DNA from: Fictibacillus sp. FJAT-27399
Lineage (GTDB): Bacteria > Bacillota > Bacilli > Bacillales > Fictibacillaceae
Direction of reading: 5' to 3'
Length of the DNA: 33,796 nt
NCBI RefSeq assembly: GCF_001510655.1
Contig: NZ_LMVC01000002.1
Coordinates: 1,333,172 to 1,366,967 of the forward strand
Positions 1 to 8,122 of this stretch are shown here, one piece after another. Position 1 is the first letter of the stretch. Every line of letters begins with the position of its first letter. The position numbers and the translations under genes are program-made. Below the pieces are notes generated by a model that searched no databases, was not told where the DNA came from, and saw only the letters and a list, made by a program, of their open reading frames with translations.

Positions 1-100
1 AGGAGTCTCGCATCTTCCACTTCAATTCACTTTTCATTGAAGATTTTTCAAGCCAAAAAGGGGCTGCCTGAAGGTCAATTTTCGACTTTCTGGACAGCCC
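1..100 (-). repeat. partial copy of dispersed repeat (cut by window edge), wrbA-side
   Basis: This is the left part of the dispersed repeat, in minus orientation, cut off by the start of the window. It is nearly identical to the reverse complement of 33696-33796. The end hairpin (about 58-100) pairs GGGGCTG with CAGCCC and carries a T-run on the minus strand, so it can act as the terminator of wrbA. It belongs to a different sequence subtype from the copies at 8123 and 25933 (GAAGTGGAAGATGCGAG here, GGAGTGCAAGGTGCGAG there). Confidence 0.9.
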
Positions 101-122
101 ATTTCTTTAAAATGTTTATTTT

Positions 123-734
123 TTATTGATTTCCTTTTTTGACCCACTCAGCAACCGTCACTGTCCGTTTTGCCTGATGAATGACGGCATCTTTCACATC
201 ATCCTTCATGTTTCCATTTTGGTCTACCGTAACACTGGTTCCATATGGATTGCCGCCAGCTCCATATAAGACGGGATCCGTATAACCCGGAGTCGCCACA
301 ATAGCACCCCAATGGTACATCGTTGTATATAGAGAAAGGATTGTAGCTTCCTGTCCGCCATGCGGATTCTGGGCAGATGTCATGGCACTGGCCACTTTAT
401 TTACCAGTTTTCCATTAAACCAAAGGCCGCCCGTCGTATCGAGAAATTGCTTAACCTGAGCAGGCACGTTTCCAAAACGGGTAGGGATGCTGAATATAAT
501 GGCATCTGCCCACTCTAAATCATTTAGAGAGACTTCAGGAACATCCTTCGTCTCATCTACGTGCGCTTTCCATGCAGCATTTGATTCAATGGCCTCAGGT
601 GGTGCAAGTTCAGGCACTTTTACCACTTTTACTTCTGCTCCTGCTTCTTTTCCGCCTTCCGCAGCCCAATTCGCCAGCTTGTAGTTGGTTCCTGTAGAAC
701 TGTAATAGATAACCGCCAGTTTAACCTTTGACAT
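123..734 (-). CDS. wrbA: NAD(P)H:quinone oxidoreductase, WrbA/flavodoxin family
   Basis: Cytoplasmic FMN protein expected to reduce quinones by two electrons with NAD(P)H, protecting against redox cycling. The 203-residue product begins with the flavodoxin phosphate-binding loop (YYSSTGTNYKLA, about residues 8-19). It continues with the WrbA segments SIPTRFGNVPAQ and TSAQNPHGGQEATILSLYTT, the latter being the signature that separates WrbA from ordinary flavodoxins. Length is normal for the family. I chose the ATG at 734: AAGGAG lies 9 nt upstream, whereas the in-frame ATG at 743 would directly abut that Shine-Dalgarno sequence. It is a single-gene unit whose terminator is the hairpin of the repeat at 58-100. 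Confidence 0.93.
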   Translation of the reverse strand: MSKVKLAVIYYSSTGTNYKLANWAAEGGKEAGAEVKVVKVPELAPPEAIESNAAWKAHVDETKDVPEVSLNDLEWADAIIFSIPTRFGNVPAQVKQFLDTTGGLWFNGKLVNKVASAMTSAQNPHGGQEATILSLYTTMYHWGAIVATPGYTDPVLYGAGGNPYGTSVTVDQNGNMKDDVKDAVIHQAKRTVTVAEWVKKGNQ

Positions 735-858
735 GCAATCCATCTCCTTCGTTATAAAAGTACATATCTCTTTAATATCCTATTGTCCGCACTTTAAACC
801 TGTCATTTAAAGTAAATAAGCAGATTTAGAAAATACCTTATAACGTTTCGGAAAGATC

Positions 859-1635
859 TTATTGATTGGCAGACGATCTGAGGATGACAACCTGATTGAT
901 GTCATAAAAGTCGGCGGACGGTTTAATGTAAGCAATGCTTGTCAGTCCGTAGGGATCCGGTTTCACTTTGACGATGGTTCCGATATCCAGGTTAGGCGGC
1001 AGAATCTCGCCCAATCCTGAAGTTACTACCTTTTCACCCTTTTTAATGTTTTTATTCAAAATATCTCGTACCATTAAATATTTATTGCTCGGGTCGTAGC
1101 CGTTCAGGATACCGTTGATGTTCTTTTTTCCCTTGATGGAGGCAGAGATACGGTACCTTTTATCTTTGCTGCTGAGCAGCTTGACTTCTGAGGATGTTGG
1201 TTTTACATTGGTTATTTTTCCGATCAATCCGTCTTTCGTGATAACAGCCATATTGTTTTGAACCTTGTCTTGGCTTCCTTTATCAATAACAACGGTTTCA
1301 TACCAGCTGGATGAATCAGAATTTCTGTACATAACGCTGGCTTGCAAGGGATCGTATTGTTCCACTTCTTTAGTTTTATCTACAACGGCTTGAAGGTTTT
1401 TATTTTCTTTTTCAAGTTCCACTTTTTGTACAGAAAGAGATTCCTGTTCCTGGAGCTTTGATTTTAAGATTTTATTTTCTTTTTCGATGGAAGCCATATC
1501 TTTAACATTATGAATGACATTAAGAATGGGTTGTTTTCCAGGAATATTAATATTTGTGAAGTAATACAGCAGCATAACGGCTAAAACAGCCGTACAAAAT
1601 AATAAAAGCAGAAATTTAAAACTTAAAAATCTCAT
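859..1635 (-). CDS. mreC: MreC-type rod shape-determining protein (stand-alone)
   Basis: Membrane-anchored periplasm-facing scaffold of the elongasome, which in the family links MreB/MreD to peptidoglycan synthesis. Visible order: one N-terminal membrane helix (about residues 7-26), a coiled coil rich in E/K/L/Q (about 45-95), then the beta-rich MreC core with VVIDKGSQDKVQNNMAVI, GLIGKI and the C-terminal VVTSGLGEILPPNLDIG motif. The start at 1635 has AAAGGTGA 10 nt upstream; the ATG at 1656 has no good ribosome binding site. mreB and mreD, usual neighbours of mreC, are absent on both sides, so this is a lone gene, possibly a paralogue of an mreBCD-encoded MreC elsewhere. Family assignment is secure; paralogue status is inference. 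Confidence 0.88.
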   Translation of the reverse strand: MRFLSFKFLLLLFCTAVLAVMLLYYFTNINIPGKQPILNVIHNVKDMASIEKENKILKSKLQEQESLSVQKVELEKENKNLQAVVDKTKEVEQYDPLQASVMYRNSDSSSWYETVVIDKGSQDKVQNNMAVITKDGLIGKITNVKPTSSEVKLLSSKDKRYRISASIKGKKNINGILNGYDPSNKYLMVRDILNKNIKKGEKVVTSGLGEILPPNLDIGTIVKVKPDPYGLTSIAYIKPSADFYDINQVVILRSSANQ

Positions 1636-1672
1636 GAATGAAAATTCACCTTTCATGTTATTGTTTCAATCA

Positions 1673-1708
1673 CAGTAAAAGGCAGCAAAATGCTTCTGAT
1701 CTGCTGCC
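1673..1708 (-). terminator. hairpin upstream of mreC
   Basis: GGCAGCA (1681-1687) pairs with TGCTGCC (1702-1708). Read on the minus strand the stem is followed by TTTTACTG. It may end transcription from the GNAT gene at 1844-2518. The T-run is short, so it is only a candidate. Confidence 0.45.
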
Positions 1709-1843
1709 GCCTGCAAGACAATTTATAATTTATTTCTCCTACCATATATTAACATAGTTGAATATAAACAGATCACACAATACTATCATCTTATCGTTAT
1801 TTGTCAAATGGACCATGAATATATAAATATTTACACACAATTA

Positions 1844-2518
1844 TTAGATCCACATCTGTTTCAGGCACTTCCCGAGAATCGTGTTTTCAATTTTATTCAC
1901 CGCGCCATACTTTTCAGCGTAGATCTGCTGGACAATCTCCCTTACATGTTCATCATGGACATTTTCACCGTCCAAATTCTTTAATAGAAGATTAAGAGGC
2001 ACTGTGGGGCCATCCGGATGAAGCGGAGGCTGCACATAGTCTATACCAAGACAGGGTTGGTATTGGTTTTTGGCAAAAAACTGCATTCGTTTTCTGCATT
2101 CCATTTCTTCCATTGTTGTAGAAGCTTCTTCTTCCTTTTCTGTTTCCAAAATAATGCCGCTCACCTTGCTCTTCCCCGCTAAAATGGCTGCTTCATTGAA
2201 GACGTCTTCCATTTTAGCAAGTGTTTTTGATCCCATGCCCATGTTTCGGTGGTTGGGGTCTGCAGCGATATAAACAACAAAGCCTGTATTCACTTCTGCT
2301 AAATAGTGCCCGGCTGCAAATGACAAAAGCTGGCCCCCTTCCACGCTGATCAGCAAACAGAATTGATTGGGAGCAGCGGTCTGTGCATACTGAAAGCCGC
2401 TGTAAAATACATCATGAGGTTCTCTTACCTCCAAGGGAAATGACCGGTCATACAGCGCCAGCACTTTATCCATCCTAGCTGAATTGTGACCTCTCATCTG
2501 TTCCCATTGAATCGTCAT
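1844..2518 (-). CDS. GNAT family N-acetyltransferase
   Basis: A 224-residue protein with a GNAT fold. The acetyl-CoA pyrophosphate loop is visible as DPNHRNMGMGSKTL (about residues 87-100), after the beta-4 strand FVVYIAA. The C-terminal part (about 150-224) is longer than in a minimal GNAT and contains no second domain I recognise. ATG at 2518 has a purine-rich GGGGGA sequence upstream. Substrate is not predictable. It faces the same way as the YqcI gene upstream but a 52-bp palindrome separates them. Confidence 0.75.
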   Translation of the reverse strand: MTIQWEQMRGHNSARMDKVLALYDRSFPLEVREPHDVFYSGFQYAQTAAPNQFCLLISVEGGQLLSFAAGHYLAEVNTGFVVYIAADPNHRNMGMGSKTLAKMEDVFNEAAILAGKSKVSGIILETEKEEEASTTMEEMECRKRMQFFAKNQYQPCLGIDYVQPPLHPDGPTVPLNLLLKNLDGENVHDEHVREIVQQIYAEKYGAVNKIENTILGKCLKQMWI

Positions 2519-2560
2519 CCTGCATTTCCCCCTTTAAACTTCTACTATTATAACGCAATT

Positions 2561-2612
2561 TGGTGCCAGGCACCTCAATTACACAAGTGTGTAAATGGGG
2601 TGCCTGGCACCA
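2561..2612. repeat. 52-bp near-perfect palindrome with TGGTGCCAGGCACC ends
   Basis: Two 25-nt arms (2561-2585 and 2588-2612) differ at only two positions and are separated by AG. The outer 14 bases are TGGTGCCAGGCACC and the centre is ACACAAGTGTGT. There is no T-run on either side, so it is not a classical terminator. The outer motif recurs at 27811-27824 at the end of the yolD-like gene. I read this as an intergenic palindromic repeat. Confidence 0.85.
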
Positions 2613-2623
2613 GCAATGAGGAT

Positions 2624-3355
2624 TTAATTTTTTCTATGATGGAAGGGGCATTTGCCCTCAATTGGTTTTACATCATCACCGATAAAGTATTGCTTCCACT
2701 CACGATGCTCAGGGTCGCCATAATGGCTGATGTTCGGATGCGTCGGCAGGTTATCCCACTTTTCCACCCGTTCCCGAACCTTATCCCGTGACATGATTCC
2801 GCCTTTCGATGTTCCTTCAAGACCCTCGAATATTCTTCGCGGCTGGAACCCAAGTACAAGACTGTTGCCAAGGTCTCTTGTTTTTCTCTGTTTGTAGGCT
2901 GGTGCATTTCCGAACACAAAGAACGGCTCTCCTGCAAAGGTAAAATTCCATAAATAATGATCCGGATCTGTAGGCTTATCCTCAGGCCAATCTTTCTCAT
3001 CCTGATCATGCATGTATTGAAGCAGGTTCCAGAAATATTCCCTGTAGTAAGGAATGGATTTCTCTTCTGTTTCCGGCTCTACAAAAACAAATAACCCGTG
3101 GCGAATGAGTTTCGGTGCATCAAACAGCTGGATAAATTCTTCGACGGCTCCAGGCAAGTTTGACCAATCTCCCTGTGAAACATAGGCATACCGCAGCTCG
3201 CCCTTCTTTTCCGCATTCATGCCGAAATAGCAAGGAAACGTTTTATCTGTCACTGTCTCATGAAAGTTTTTGTATTCTCGAATCACCCATTCCGGAACGA
3301 TTTCCGGGTTTATCATATCTTCTTTTTCAAGAAGATATTTATTCGCTGTTTTCAA
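2624..3355 (-). CDS. YqcI/YcgG family protein (possible heme-dependent N-hydroxylase)
   Basis: The 243-residue product has the YqcI/YcgG family layout: an N-terminal FPCYFGMNAEKKGELRYAYV block (about 40-59), a central DHYLWNFTFAGEPFFVFGNA block, NSLVLGFQPRRIFEGL, and a C-terminal GKCPFHHRKN tail with the Cys-Pro-Phe typical of the family. As I recall, studied relatives in this Pfam family (DcsA of D-cycloserine and GntA of guanitoxin biosynthesis) are heme-dependent enzymes that N-hydroxylate guanidino amino acids; the function of YqcI itself is not established. The start is TTG at 3355, supported by GGAGGG 6 nt upstream. The next gene upstream, on the same strand, is a DDAH-fold guanidine hydrolase, although a terminator-like hairpin lies between them. 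Family call firm; activity is inference. Confidence 0.82.
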   Translation of the reverse strand: MKTANKYLLEKEDMINPEIVPEWVIREYKNFHETVTDKTFPCYFGMNAEKKGELRYAYVSQGDWSNLPGAVEEFIQLFDAPKLIRHGLFVFVEPETEEKSIPYYREYFWNLLQYMHDQDEKDWPEDKPTDPDHYLWNFTFAGEPFFVFGNAPAYKQRKTRDLGNSLVLGFQPRRIFEGLEGTSKGGIMSRDKVRERVEKWDNLPTHPNISHYGDPEHREWKQYFIGDDVKPIEGKCPFHHRKN

Positions 3356-3461
3356 GCATATCCCTCCATTGCATCCACTAGATTCAAATTACTGACTCAG
3401 CTATTGTAGTTTATGAAACAGTACCCTGAGACCCTTTCGTTTAAACTGCACGATTAAATGT

Positions 3462-3488
3462 AAAAAATGCCACCTTAAAGGCGGCATT
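3462..3488 (-). terminator. rho-independent terminator after the DDAH-like gene
   Basis: AATGCCACCTT (3466-3476) pairs with AAGGCGGCATT (3478-3488) with one mismatch; on the minus strand a TTTTTT run follows. It lies between the DDAH-like gene and the YqcI gene, so full-length co-transcription is not assured. Confidence 0.75.
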
Positions 3489-3507
3489 CCATTTCTATAT
3501 AACTTGC

Positions 3508-4362
3508 TTATTTTCTTAAGATAGGCATTGTGCAGCAGCGAAACGATCCGCCTGATTTGATGATCTCAGATAAGTCGACTTCAATGACTTCATATCCTCT
3601 TTTTCGAAGATTGTTGTTCACCTTAGGATTCACTGGCAGGCTGAACACTTTTTTATCCCCAATGGAGAGTACGTTCGTGCCTAACGAGAACTGTTCTTCC
3701 TTGCTGACTTCAATCAAATCATATCTTTTGGCTAAAAAGTCCAGTTCCTTTTTACGGAATGCCTGCGGAAATACGAGTGCTTCCGTGGATGAAAGAATGT
3801 TGAATACACAATCAAGATGCAGATACTTTGGATTAAACGGCATGGAAACCACCTTGTGTTCTGGCAGCCTTTCCCGCAAAGACTGGATAGATGACTGTGC
3901 TGTCCGGCCGCTTACACCAATATAGATCGTATCCCCATCAACCAGCACGTCTCCGCCCTCCATCTTTCCGTCAGAAATCTTTTGAAGGCGGACATTTTTG
4001 TTTCCCAGCCATTCTTTTAATATGTCTTCCTCACCTTGCCTGATTTTACTTCCCATAGAAGAAACAAAAATAATGGACCCCAGTGTAAAGCCAATATCAC
4101 GTGTAAATACCTGCTCAGGAAATTCCTGATGAGGGGGAAGTTCAATCACCTCAACTCCATGAGATCGAAGGGTTCGGACAAAATTCCGATGCTGATTGGT
4201 TGCTAATGTCTTGTTTATATTTTCATCTGCATAATGCCGCTGTGTTTCATTGATAACTTCAGAGATATGCATAAATTTGGGTTCACATACGACTACACGG
4301 GCGAGTGAATCATACTCGCTCCTGCACGCTACTTTTTCTGTTGGTTTGAGTGTGATGGCCAT
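3508..4362 (-). CDS. dimethylarginine dimethylaminohydrolase / arginine deiminase-fold enzyme
   Basis: A 284-residue guanidine-modifying enzyme of the amidinotransferase/DDAH superfamily, which releases an amine or ammonia from arginine derivatives through a Cys thiouronium intermediate. Visible family blocks: VFTRDIGFTLG, KMEGGDVLV (Glu-Gly-Gly-Asp), the catalytic-His block YLHLDCVF, SLGTNVL, and the C-terminal GGSFRCCTMPI. C276 aligns with the catalytic Cys of the usual GGGxRCxTxP motif; C277 is an extra adjacent cysteine. I prefer the ATG at 4362, with GGGGG about 7 nt upstream, over the TTG at 4380, which has no ribosome binding site. The substrate (arginine, methylarginine, hydroxyarginine or another guanidine) cannot be read from the sequence. 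Confidence 0.85.
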   Translation of the reverse strand: MAITLKPTEKVACRSEYDSLARVVVCEPKFMHISEVINETQRHYADENINKTLATNQHRNFVRTLRSHGVEVIELPPHQEFPEQVFTRDIGFTLGSIIFVSSMGSKIRQGEEDILKEWLGNKNVRLQKISDGKMEGGDVLVDGDTIYIGVSGRTAQSSIQSLRERLPEHKVVSMPFNPKYLHLDCVFNILSSTEALVFPQAFRKKELDFLAKRYDLIEVSKEEQFSLGTNVLSIGDKKVFSLPVNPKVNNNLRKRGYEVIEVDLSEIIKSGGSFRCCTMPILRK

Positions 4363-4452
4363 TCTGTACCCCCGATTCAATGATTTATTGTGATATTTCC
4401 CGTTTTCCTCTCGAGGTTAAACAGTAAATTTAAAATAAGTGAGGCTCAACGC

Positions 4453-4485
4453 AAAAAAAGCAGCCGTTGCATGAAACGGCTGCTT
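4453..4485 (-). terminator. rho-independent terminator after the alpha/beta hydrolase gene region
   Basis: AGCAGCCGTT (4459-4468) pairs perfectly with AACGGCTGCT (4475-4484), loop GCATGA. On the minus strand a run of seven T follows. It sits just downstream of the hydrolase gene at 4502. Confidence 0.9.
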
Positions 4486-4501
4486 CTGTTCACCTATTCT
4501 T

Positions 4502-5344
4502 TTATCGCGAACTCAAGTCTATAACTGATTCTATAATTTGATCCCAGTCTTCACTATGAATCTCATGCCCGGATCCTTCTAGCGTCACCAATTCTGCATG
4601 GGGGATGGCTTTCACGAGAGCAAGCCCGTGTTCGTATGGAAGAGCAGGATCATCCGTGCCATGAATAATAACAGCAGGAACGCTGATTTCACCCATTCTA
4701 TCAAAATACTCCCCGCCGCCCTGCAGCATCGCATGATTAAATCGGCTCGTCAGCTGTTTCGCCCGGTTAACTTCTCTTTCCGCCAGCTTAAACATTCTCT
4801 CCTGCTCATATGGCTTGGAACCGGCTAGTGTTTTCCAGCCATCCGCGAGAAAAGAAATAACAGACGCCCGATCCGACCAATCCAACGTTGCACTTTTCGC
4901 ATGATAATCCAGTATTTTCTGATCCATCGGCGGCAGCTGCTCCTGCTCCGTTCCAAACACGCTTGAAGCAATGAATGAAAGAGAGAGCACACGTTCCGGA
5001 TACCTCAAAGCAAGGATTTGGCCGATCATACCGCCCAACGACATCCCGACAATATGGGCTTTTTCAATAGAATAAGCATCCAATACACCAGCTGCATCAT
5101 CAGCCAAGTCCGTTATCGAATAGTTTGACGTGCCTGGCTCATAAACGGTTGATCTTCCTAAATCCCGATGATCGTAGCGGATAACGAACCGCCCTGAATC
5201 TGCGAGGCGGAGACAGAAGTCCTCATCCCACCAGTCTAAAGAAGACATCGCTCCCATGATCAGCAGCATCGCAGGATCTTTCGGATTTCCAAAGCATTCT
5301 GTACATATCTCTACTTTATTAATGTTCAGTATTTGTTCTCTCAT
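4502..5344 (-). CDS. alpha/beta hydrolase (RdmC-like esterase fold)
   Basis: A 280-residue cytoplasmic alpha/beta hydrolase. The catalytic triad is visible: nucleophile S102 in GMSLGG, acid D232 in HGTDDPALP, and H260 in GSGHEI. The early LLIMGAMSSLDWWDEDFC and FVIRYDHRDLGRS blocks resemble the methylesterase/RdmC branch. ATG 5344 is chosen because GGAGG lies 8 nt upstream; the reading frame is open for 47 more codons upstream but that stretch has no family similarity and contains a short separate ORF with its own strong ribosome binding site. Single gene with its own terminator. Substrate unknown. Confidence 0.85.
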   Translation of the reverse strand: MREQILNINKVEICTECFGNPKDPAMLLIMGAMSSLDWWDEDFCLRLADSGRFVIRYDHRDLGRSTVYEPGTSNYSITDLADDAAGVLDAYSIEKAHIVGMSLGGMIGQILALRYPERVLSLSFIASSVFGTEQEQLPPMDQKILDYHAKSATLDWSDRASVISFLADGWKTLAGSKPYEQERMFKLAEREVNRAKQLTSRFNHAMLQGGGEYFDRMGEISVPAVIIHGTDDPALPYEHGLALVKAIPHAELVTLEGSGHEIHSEDWDQIIESVIDLSSR

Positions 5345-5436
5345 GTTTAATACCTCCGTGTTTTTTATTATCCAACCGCCGTATTTTTGGCGCAGATCAA
5401 TAAACTCTCTACGGAGTATTTGGCCTGCACCCTTAA

Positions 5437-5466
5437 TTACCTTTGTTTGATCCACTTGATAATCAT
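5437..5466 (-). CDS. possible 9-codon leader peptide upstream of hydrolase
   Basis: An ATG at 5466 follows AAGGAGG with 7-nt spacing and opens a nine-residue peptide, MIIKWIKQR, ending in TAA. It lies 93 bp upstream of the hydrolase start in the same direction. The site is as good as those of real genes here, but such a short ORF may be chance or the relic of a longer gene. Confidence 0.25.
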   Translation of the reverse strand: MIIKWIKQR

Positions 5467-5611
5467 GACGAGGCCTCCTTTTCACTGCATTAAAAAAAGG
5501 GAATTTCCCCCAATTAAGTATAGCATGGTTTTTCCAAACTTTACTTGAACATTTTTCCCTATTTATGCTAAGATGCTACTATACCTTTTAATTCTAGGTA
5601 GGTGAAAATAA

Positions 5612-5953
5612 ATGTTTAATCGTGAACTTTTAAAAGGCAGTACTTCCTTGATTGTTCTTCAGCTGCTGGCTGAGCGGGATATGTATGGGTATGAGCTCGT
5701 AAAAGAGCTGGAAAAACGAAGTGACCAGCATCTGCAGGTGAAAGAAGGTACTCTCTATCCTGCCCTTCACAAGCTTGAAAAGCAGGAATACATTGAGTGC
5801 TACTGGCAAGAACAAGCAAAGGGCCCGGCACGAAAATACTACCGGATTACCGAAGAAGGCATACAGATGCTAAAAGAAAAGACATCCGAATGGGAGCAAT
5901 TCGTTCAAGTAATAAACAAGGTGATGAGAGGTCCGGAGCATGATCCATCTTGA
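5612..5953 (+). CDS. PadR family transcriptional regulator
   Basis: A 113-residue PadR-type winged-helix repressor. It starts with the family's [24 protein letters not shown] helix-turn-helix, followed by the wing [18 protein letters not shown] and [14 protein letters not shown], then a short C-terminal dimerisation helix (short-PadR class). ATG at 5612 is preceded by AGGTGA. Its 3' end overlaps the following HAAS gene by 14 nt, so the two are translationally linked; regulators of this pairing usually control their own operon. Confidence 0.93.
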   Translation: MFNRELLKGSTSLIVLQLLAERDMYGYELVKELEKRSDQHLQVKEGTLYPALHKLEKQEYIECYWQEQAKGPARKYYRITEEGIQMLKEKTSEWEQFVQVINKVMRGPEHDPS

Positions 5954-6587
5954 AGCTAAAGAACATTATTTACAGCAATTAAAAAAGGAATTAAAGAAAC
6001 ACCCCCAGCGAGAAAGCATTGTACAGGACTACGAAGCCCATCTCTATGAGCTAGTGGCAGAAAAAGAAGACGAAAAAAAGACGGCGGAAGAGTGGCATTT
6101 ACTTTTTTCAGAGGTGATTGGACATCCGAAGGAAGTTGCCTCCATGTGGAAGGAAGAGCTCTCTGTTACACCCAATAAGACCTTCTGCCTTTTTCTTTTG
6201 ATGAACGCTGCTTTTTTTGTGGCAGGAAGTTTACTGACTTTCGCTCATCTTCTGAATGAATACACATGGATTCAAGCTGTCTGGCGCTCCCTAACCTCCA
6301 TTCCTTTCATCATCATGATGCTTTACATGGGGTTTTGGGCATTTCTCGGTTACGAAATCGGAAAAAACTTTGGAGCAAGAGGACGGCCGCTGCTGAAAAA
6401 GACGTTCCTTATTTCCGTTCTTCCCAACCTGGTCTTGATGCTCCTCGTCCTGTTTCGCATCATACCCCATGAATGGTTTCATCCGCTCCTCTCCACTACA
6501 TTTATTATGTTGTGTATCGCAGCCACCATTCTGCTGTACCCGATTTGCTGGATCGCCTTCCGATGGGGGAAAAAACAGTCACTTTAA
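5940..6587 (+). CDS. HAAS-domain membrane protein (PadR partner)
   Basis: 215 residues. The N-terminal 70 or so form the helical HAAS-type signalling domain ([37 protein letters not shown]). About four membrane helices follow (roughly 80-102, 113-138, 150-168, 178-205). HAAS proteins commonly sit directly behind a padR gene, as here, with a 14-nt overlap; GGAG of the ribosome binding site lies inside padR. Its role is probably to relay or modulate a membrane-linked signal; the effector is unknown. Confidence 0.85.
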   Translation: MIHLEAKEHYLQQLKKELKKHPQRESIVQDYEAHLYELVAEKEDEKKTAEEWHLLFSEVIGHPKEVASMWKEELSVTPNKTFCLFLLMNAAFFVAGSLLTFAHLLNEYTWIQAVWRSLTSIPFIIMMLYMGFWAFLGYEIGKNFGARGRPLLKKTFLISVLPNLVLMLLVLFRIIPHEWFHPLLSTTFIMLCIAATILLYPICWIAFRWGKKQSL

Positions 6588-6652
6588 TTTTTTTTGATTA
6601 ACTACATAGAATTACTTAGTATATAGAAAAACGATATAGGAGGAATATGATC

Positions 6653-8116
6653 ATGATGGAGATTCAAACTTCAAAGAGTGATTTGGTTTTTTTAGTGATA
6701 TGCGCCTTGCTCGGATTATTGGCTGAGCTTTCCTTTTTTCACGGGGAGATCGGGATTTCCTATTTCCTTTTTGTTACGGCATTTTATTGGGCATTCTTTT
6801 GGCGGTTTAGAGGATTTCCGTTCACCAACCGGCGGATTGGCTTTTTGCTGCTCTTCTGTATCTGGCTGCTTTCCGCCGGCTATTTTCTTTATTGCAACAC
6901 GCTGTTTTATGCACTGAATATTTTGGTCATTCCCGTCTTGGTCATTTCGCACGTCATTTTGATTACTGGATCGCCTACTAAGGACTGGTATCGCCTTTCC
7001 TTCATACCTTATACGTTTTCTAAGCTGTTCGCACTCTTTCCTTACAACATCGCTTTTTTTGCAAAAGAAAAAGAAAATGTAAAGACAAAGGTCGACAACA
7101 AAGCTTATCAAGTGATCACCAAAATTGGTATCGGCCTGCTCATCTCGGTTCCCCTGCTTCTGATCGTTATTAATCTCCTTTCTTCGGCAGATTCAGAGTT
7201 CAGCCGAGTGATCGACAGACTCCCTTCTCTCTTTGTTCATGTCAACTTGCTGGAAGGAAGCTTTCGAACGATCGTAGTCCTGCTCTATACGTTTGGATTC
7301 TTTGGTTTTTTACAACTGTTAAAATCAAAGTGGGAACCGCCTGCTCTTCTTGAAATGAAAGGTAAGCCCAAGTTTTGGGATCCTGTGATCGTCTCAACAT
7401 TACTTGTCCTGATCAATGCGGTTTACGTTCTTTTTGTAACCATTCAGTTTCAATATTTTTTCAGCGGCAATTTACAGGACAGCTATACGTTTGCAGAATA
7501 TGCACGCCGAGGCTTTTTCGAGCTGATGGCTGTTACCATGATCAACCTAACCTTTTTGATCGGTACGCTCTCGTTCAGTAAAGAGAGCGGCAAAGGCATT
7601 AGGCTCTTCATCAAAGTCATGCTCACTTTATTGGTAGCCGTTAGCGGAGTCATGCTAATTTCTGCTTTTATGAGATTGTCGTTGTACGAGAGTGCCTACG
7701 GATACACACTCGCGAGGGTATTGCCTCACTCGTTCATGATTTTCCTGGGTGTTATCTTCCTTTATACTTTGGTCAATGTATGGATTGAAAGGCTTTCGCT
7801 GATCCGCTTCTACCTGATCTCTTCCCTTGTCTATTACACGCTATTAAACATGGTGAACATTGATCAGTTTGTGGTAGACCAGAACTTGCAGCGATACAAA
7901 GACACAGGAAAAATAGATATTTATTATCTCGATTCGCTTTCTTATACGGGAGTGCACGGATTGCTGGACCTGTATGAAAGCCATCCAGATCTGCCAGGTT
8001 TGGAGAAAGCTTTATCGGACCGAAAAAAGTACACCTTTGCAGAAGATCACTCCTGGCAATCGTTTAACATCGTGAAACGCTCTGTGCGGGAACGGCTTCA
8101 GGAGTTCAGCAAGTAA
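6653..8116 (+). CDS. DUF4173/DUF4153-like polytopic membrane protein
   Basis: A large integral membrane protein of 487 residues with about ten to twelve predicted helices, an acidic loop around residue 180, and a soluble C-terminal tail of about 90 residues (from NIDQFVVDQN onward). The block TFAEYARRGFFELMAV is the mark of the DUF4173-type family. Function is not established. I chose ATG 6653: AGGAGG lies 9 nt upstream, while the ATG at 6647 would be only 3 nt away. It begins 65 bp after the HAAS gene on the same strand without an obvious terminator between, so padR, HAAS and this gene may form one unit. The repeat at 8123 can terminate it. Confidence 0.75.
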   Translation: MMEIQTSKSDLVFLVICALLGLLAELSFFHGEIGISYFLFVTAFYWAFFWRFRGFPFTNRRIGFLLLFCIWLLSAGYFLYCNTLFYALNILVIPVLVISHVILITGSPTKDWYRLSFIPYTFSKLFALFPYNIAFFAKEKENVKTKVDNKAYQVITKIGIGLLISVPLLLIVINLLSSADSEFSRVIDRLPSLFVHVNLLEGSFRTIVVLLYTFGFFGFLQLLKSKWEPPALLEMKGKPKFWDPVIVSTLLVLINAVYVLFVTIQFQYFFSGNLQDSYTFAEYARRGFFELMAVTMINLTFLIGTLSFSKESGKGIRLFIKVMLTLLVAVSGVMLISAFMRLSLYESAYGYTLARVLPHSFMIFLGVIFLYTLVNVWIERLSLIRFYLISSLVYYTLLNMVNIDQFVVDQNLQRYKDTGKIDIYYLDSLSYTGVHGLLDLYESHPDLPGLEKALSDRKKYTFAEDHSWQSFNIVKRSVRERLQEFSK

Positions 8117-8122
8117 TACTAA

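Noticed and set aside
2668-3009. 113-codon minus-strand ORF inside the YqcI gene
   Set aside because: Shadow frame of a well-supported gene.
5345-5485. N-terminal extension of the alpha/beta hydrolase to 5485
   Set aside because: The extra 47 residues lack family similarity and the ATG at 5344 has a proper GGAGG site; the extension overlaps a separate short ORF.
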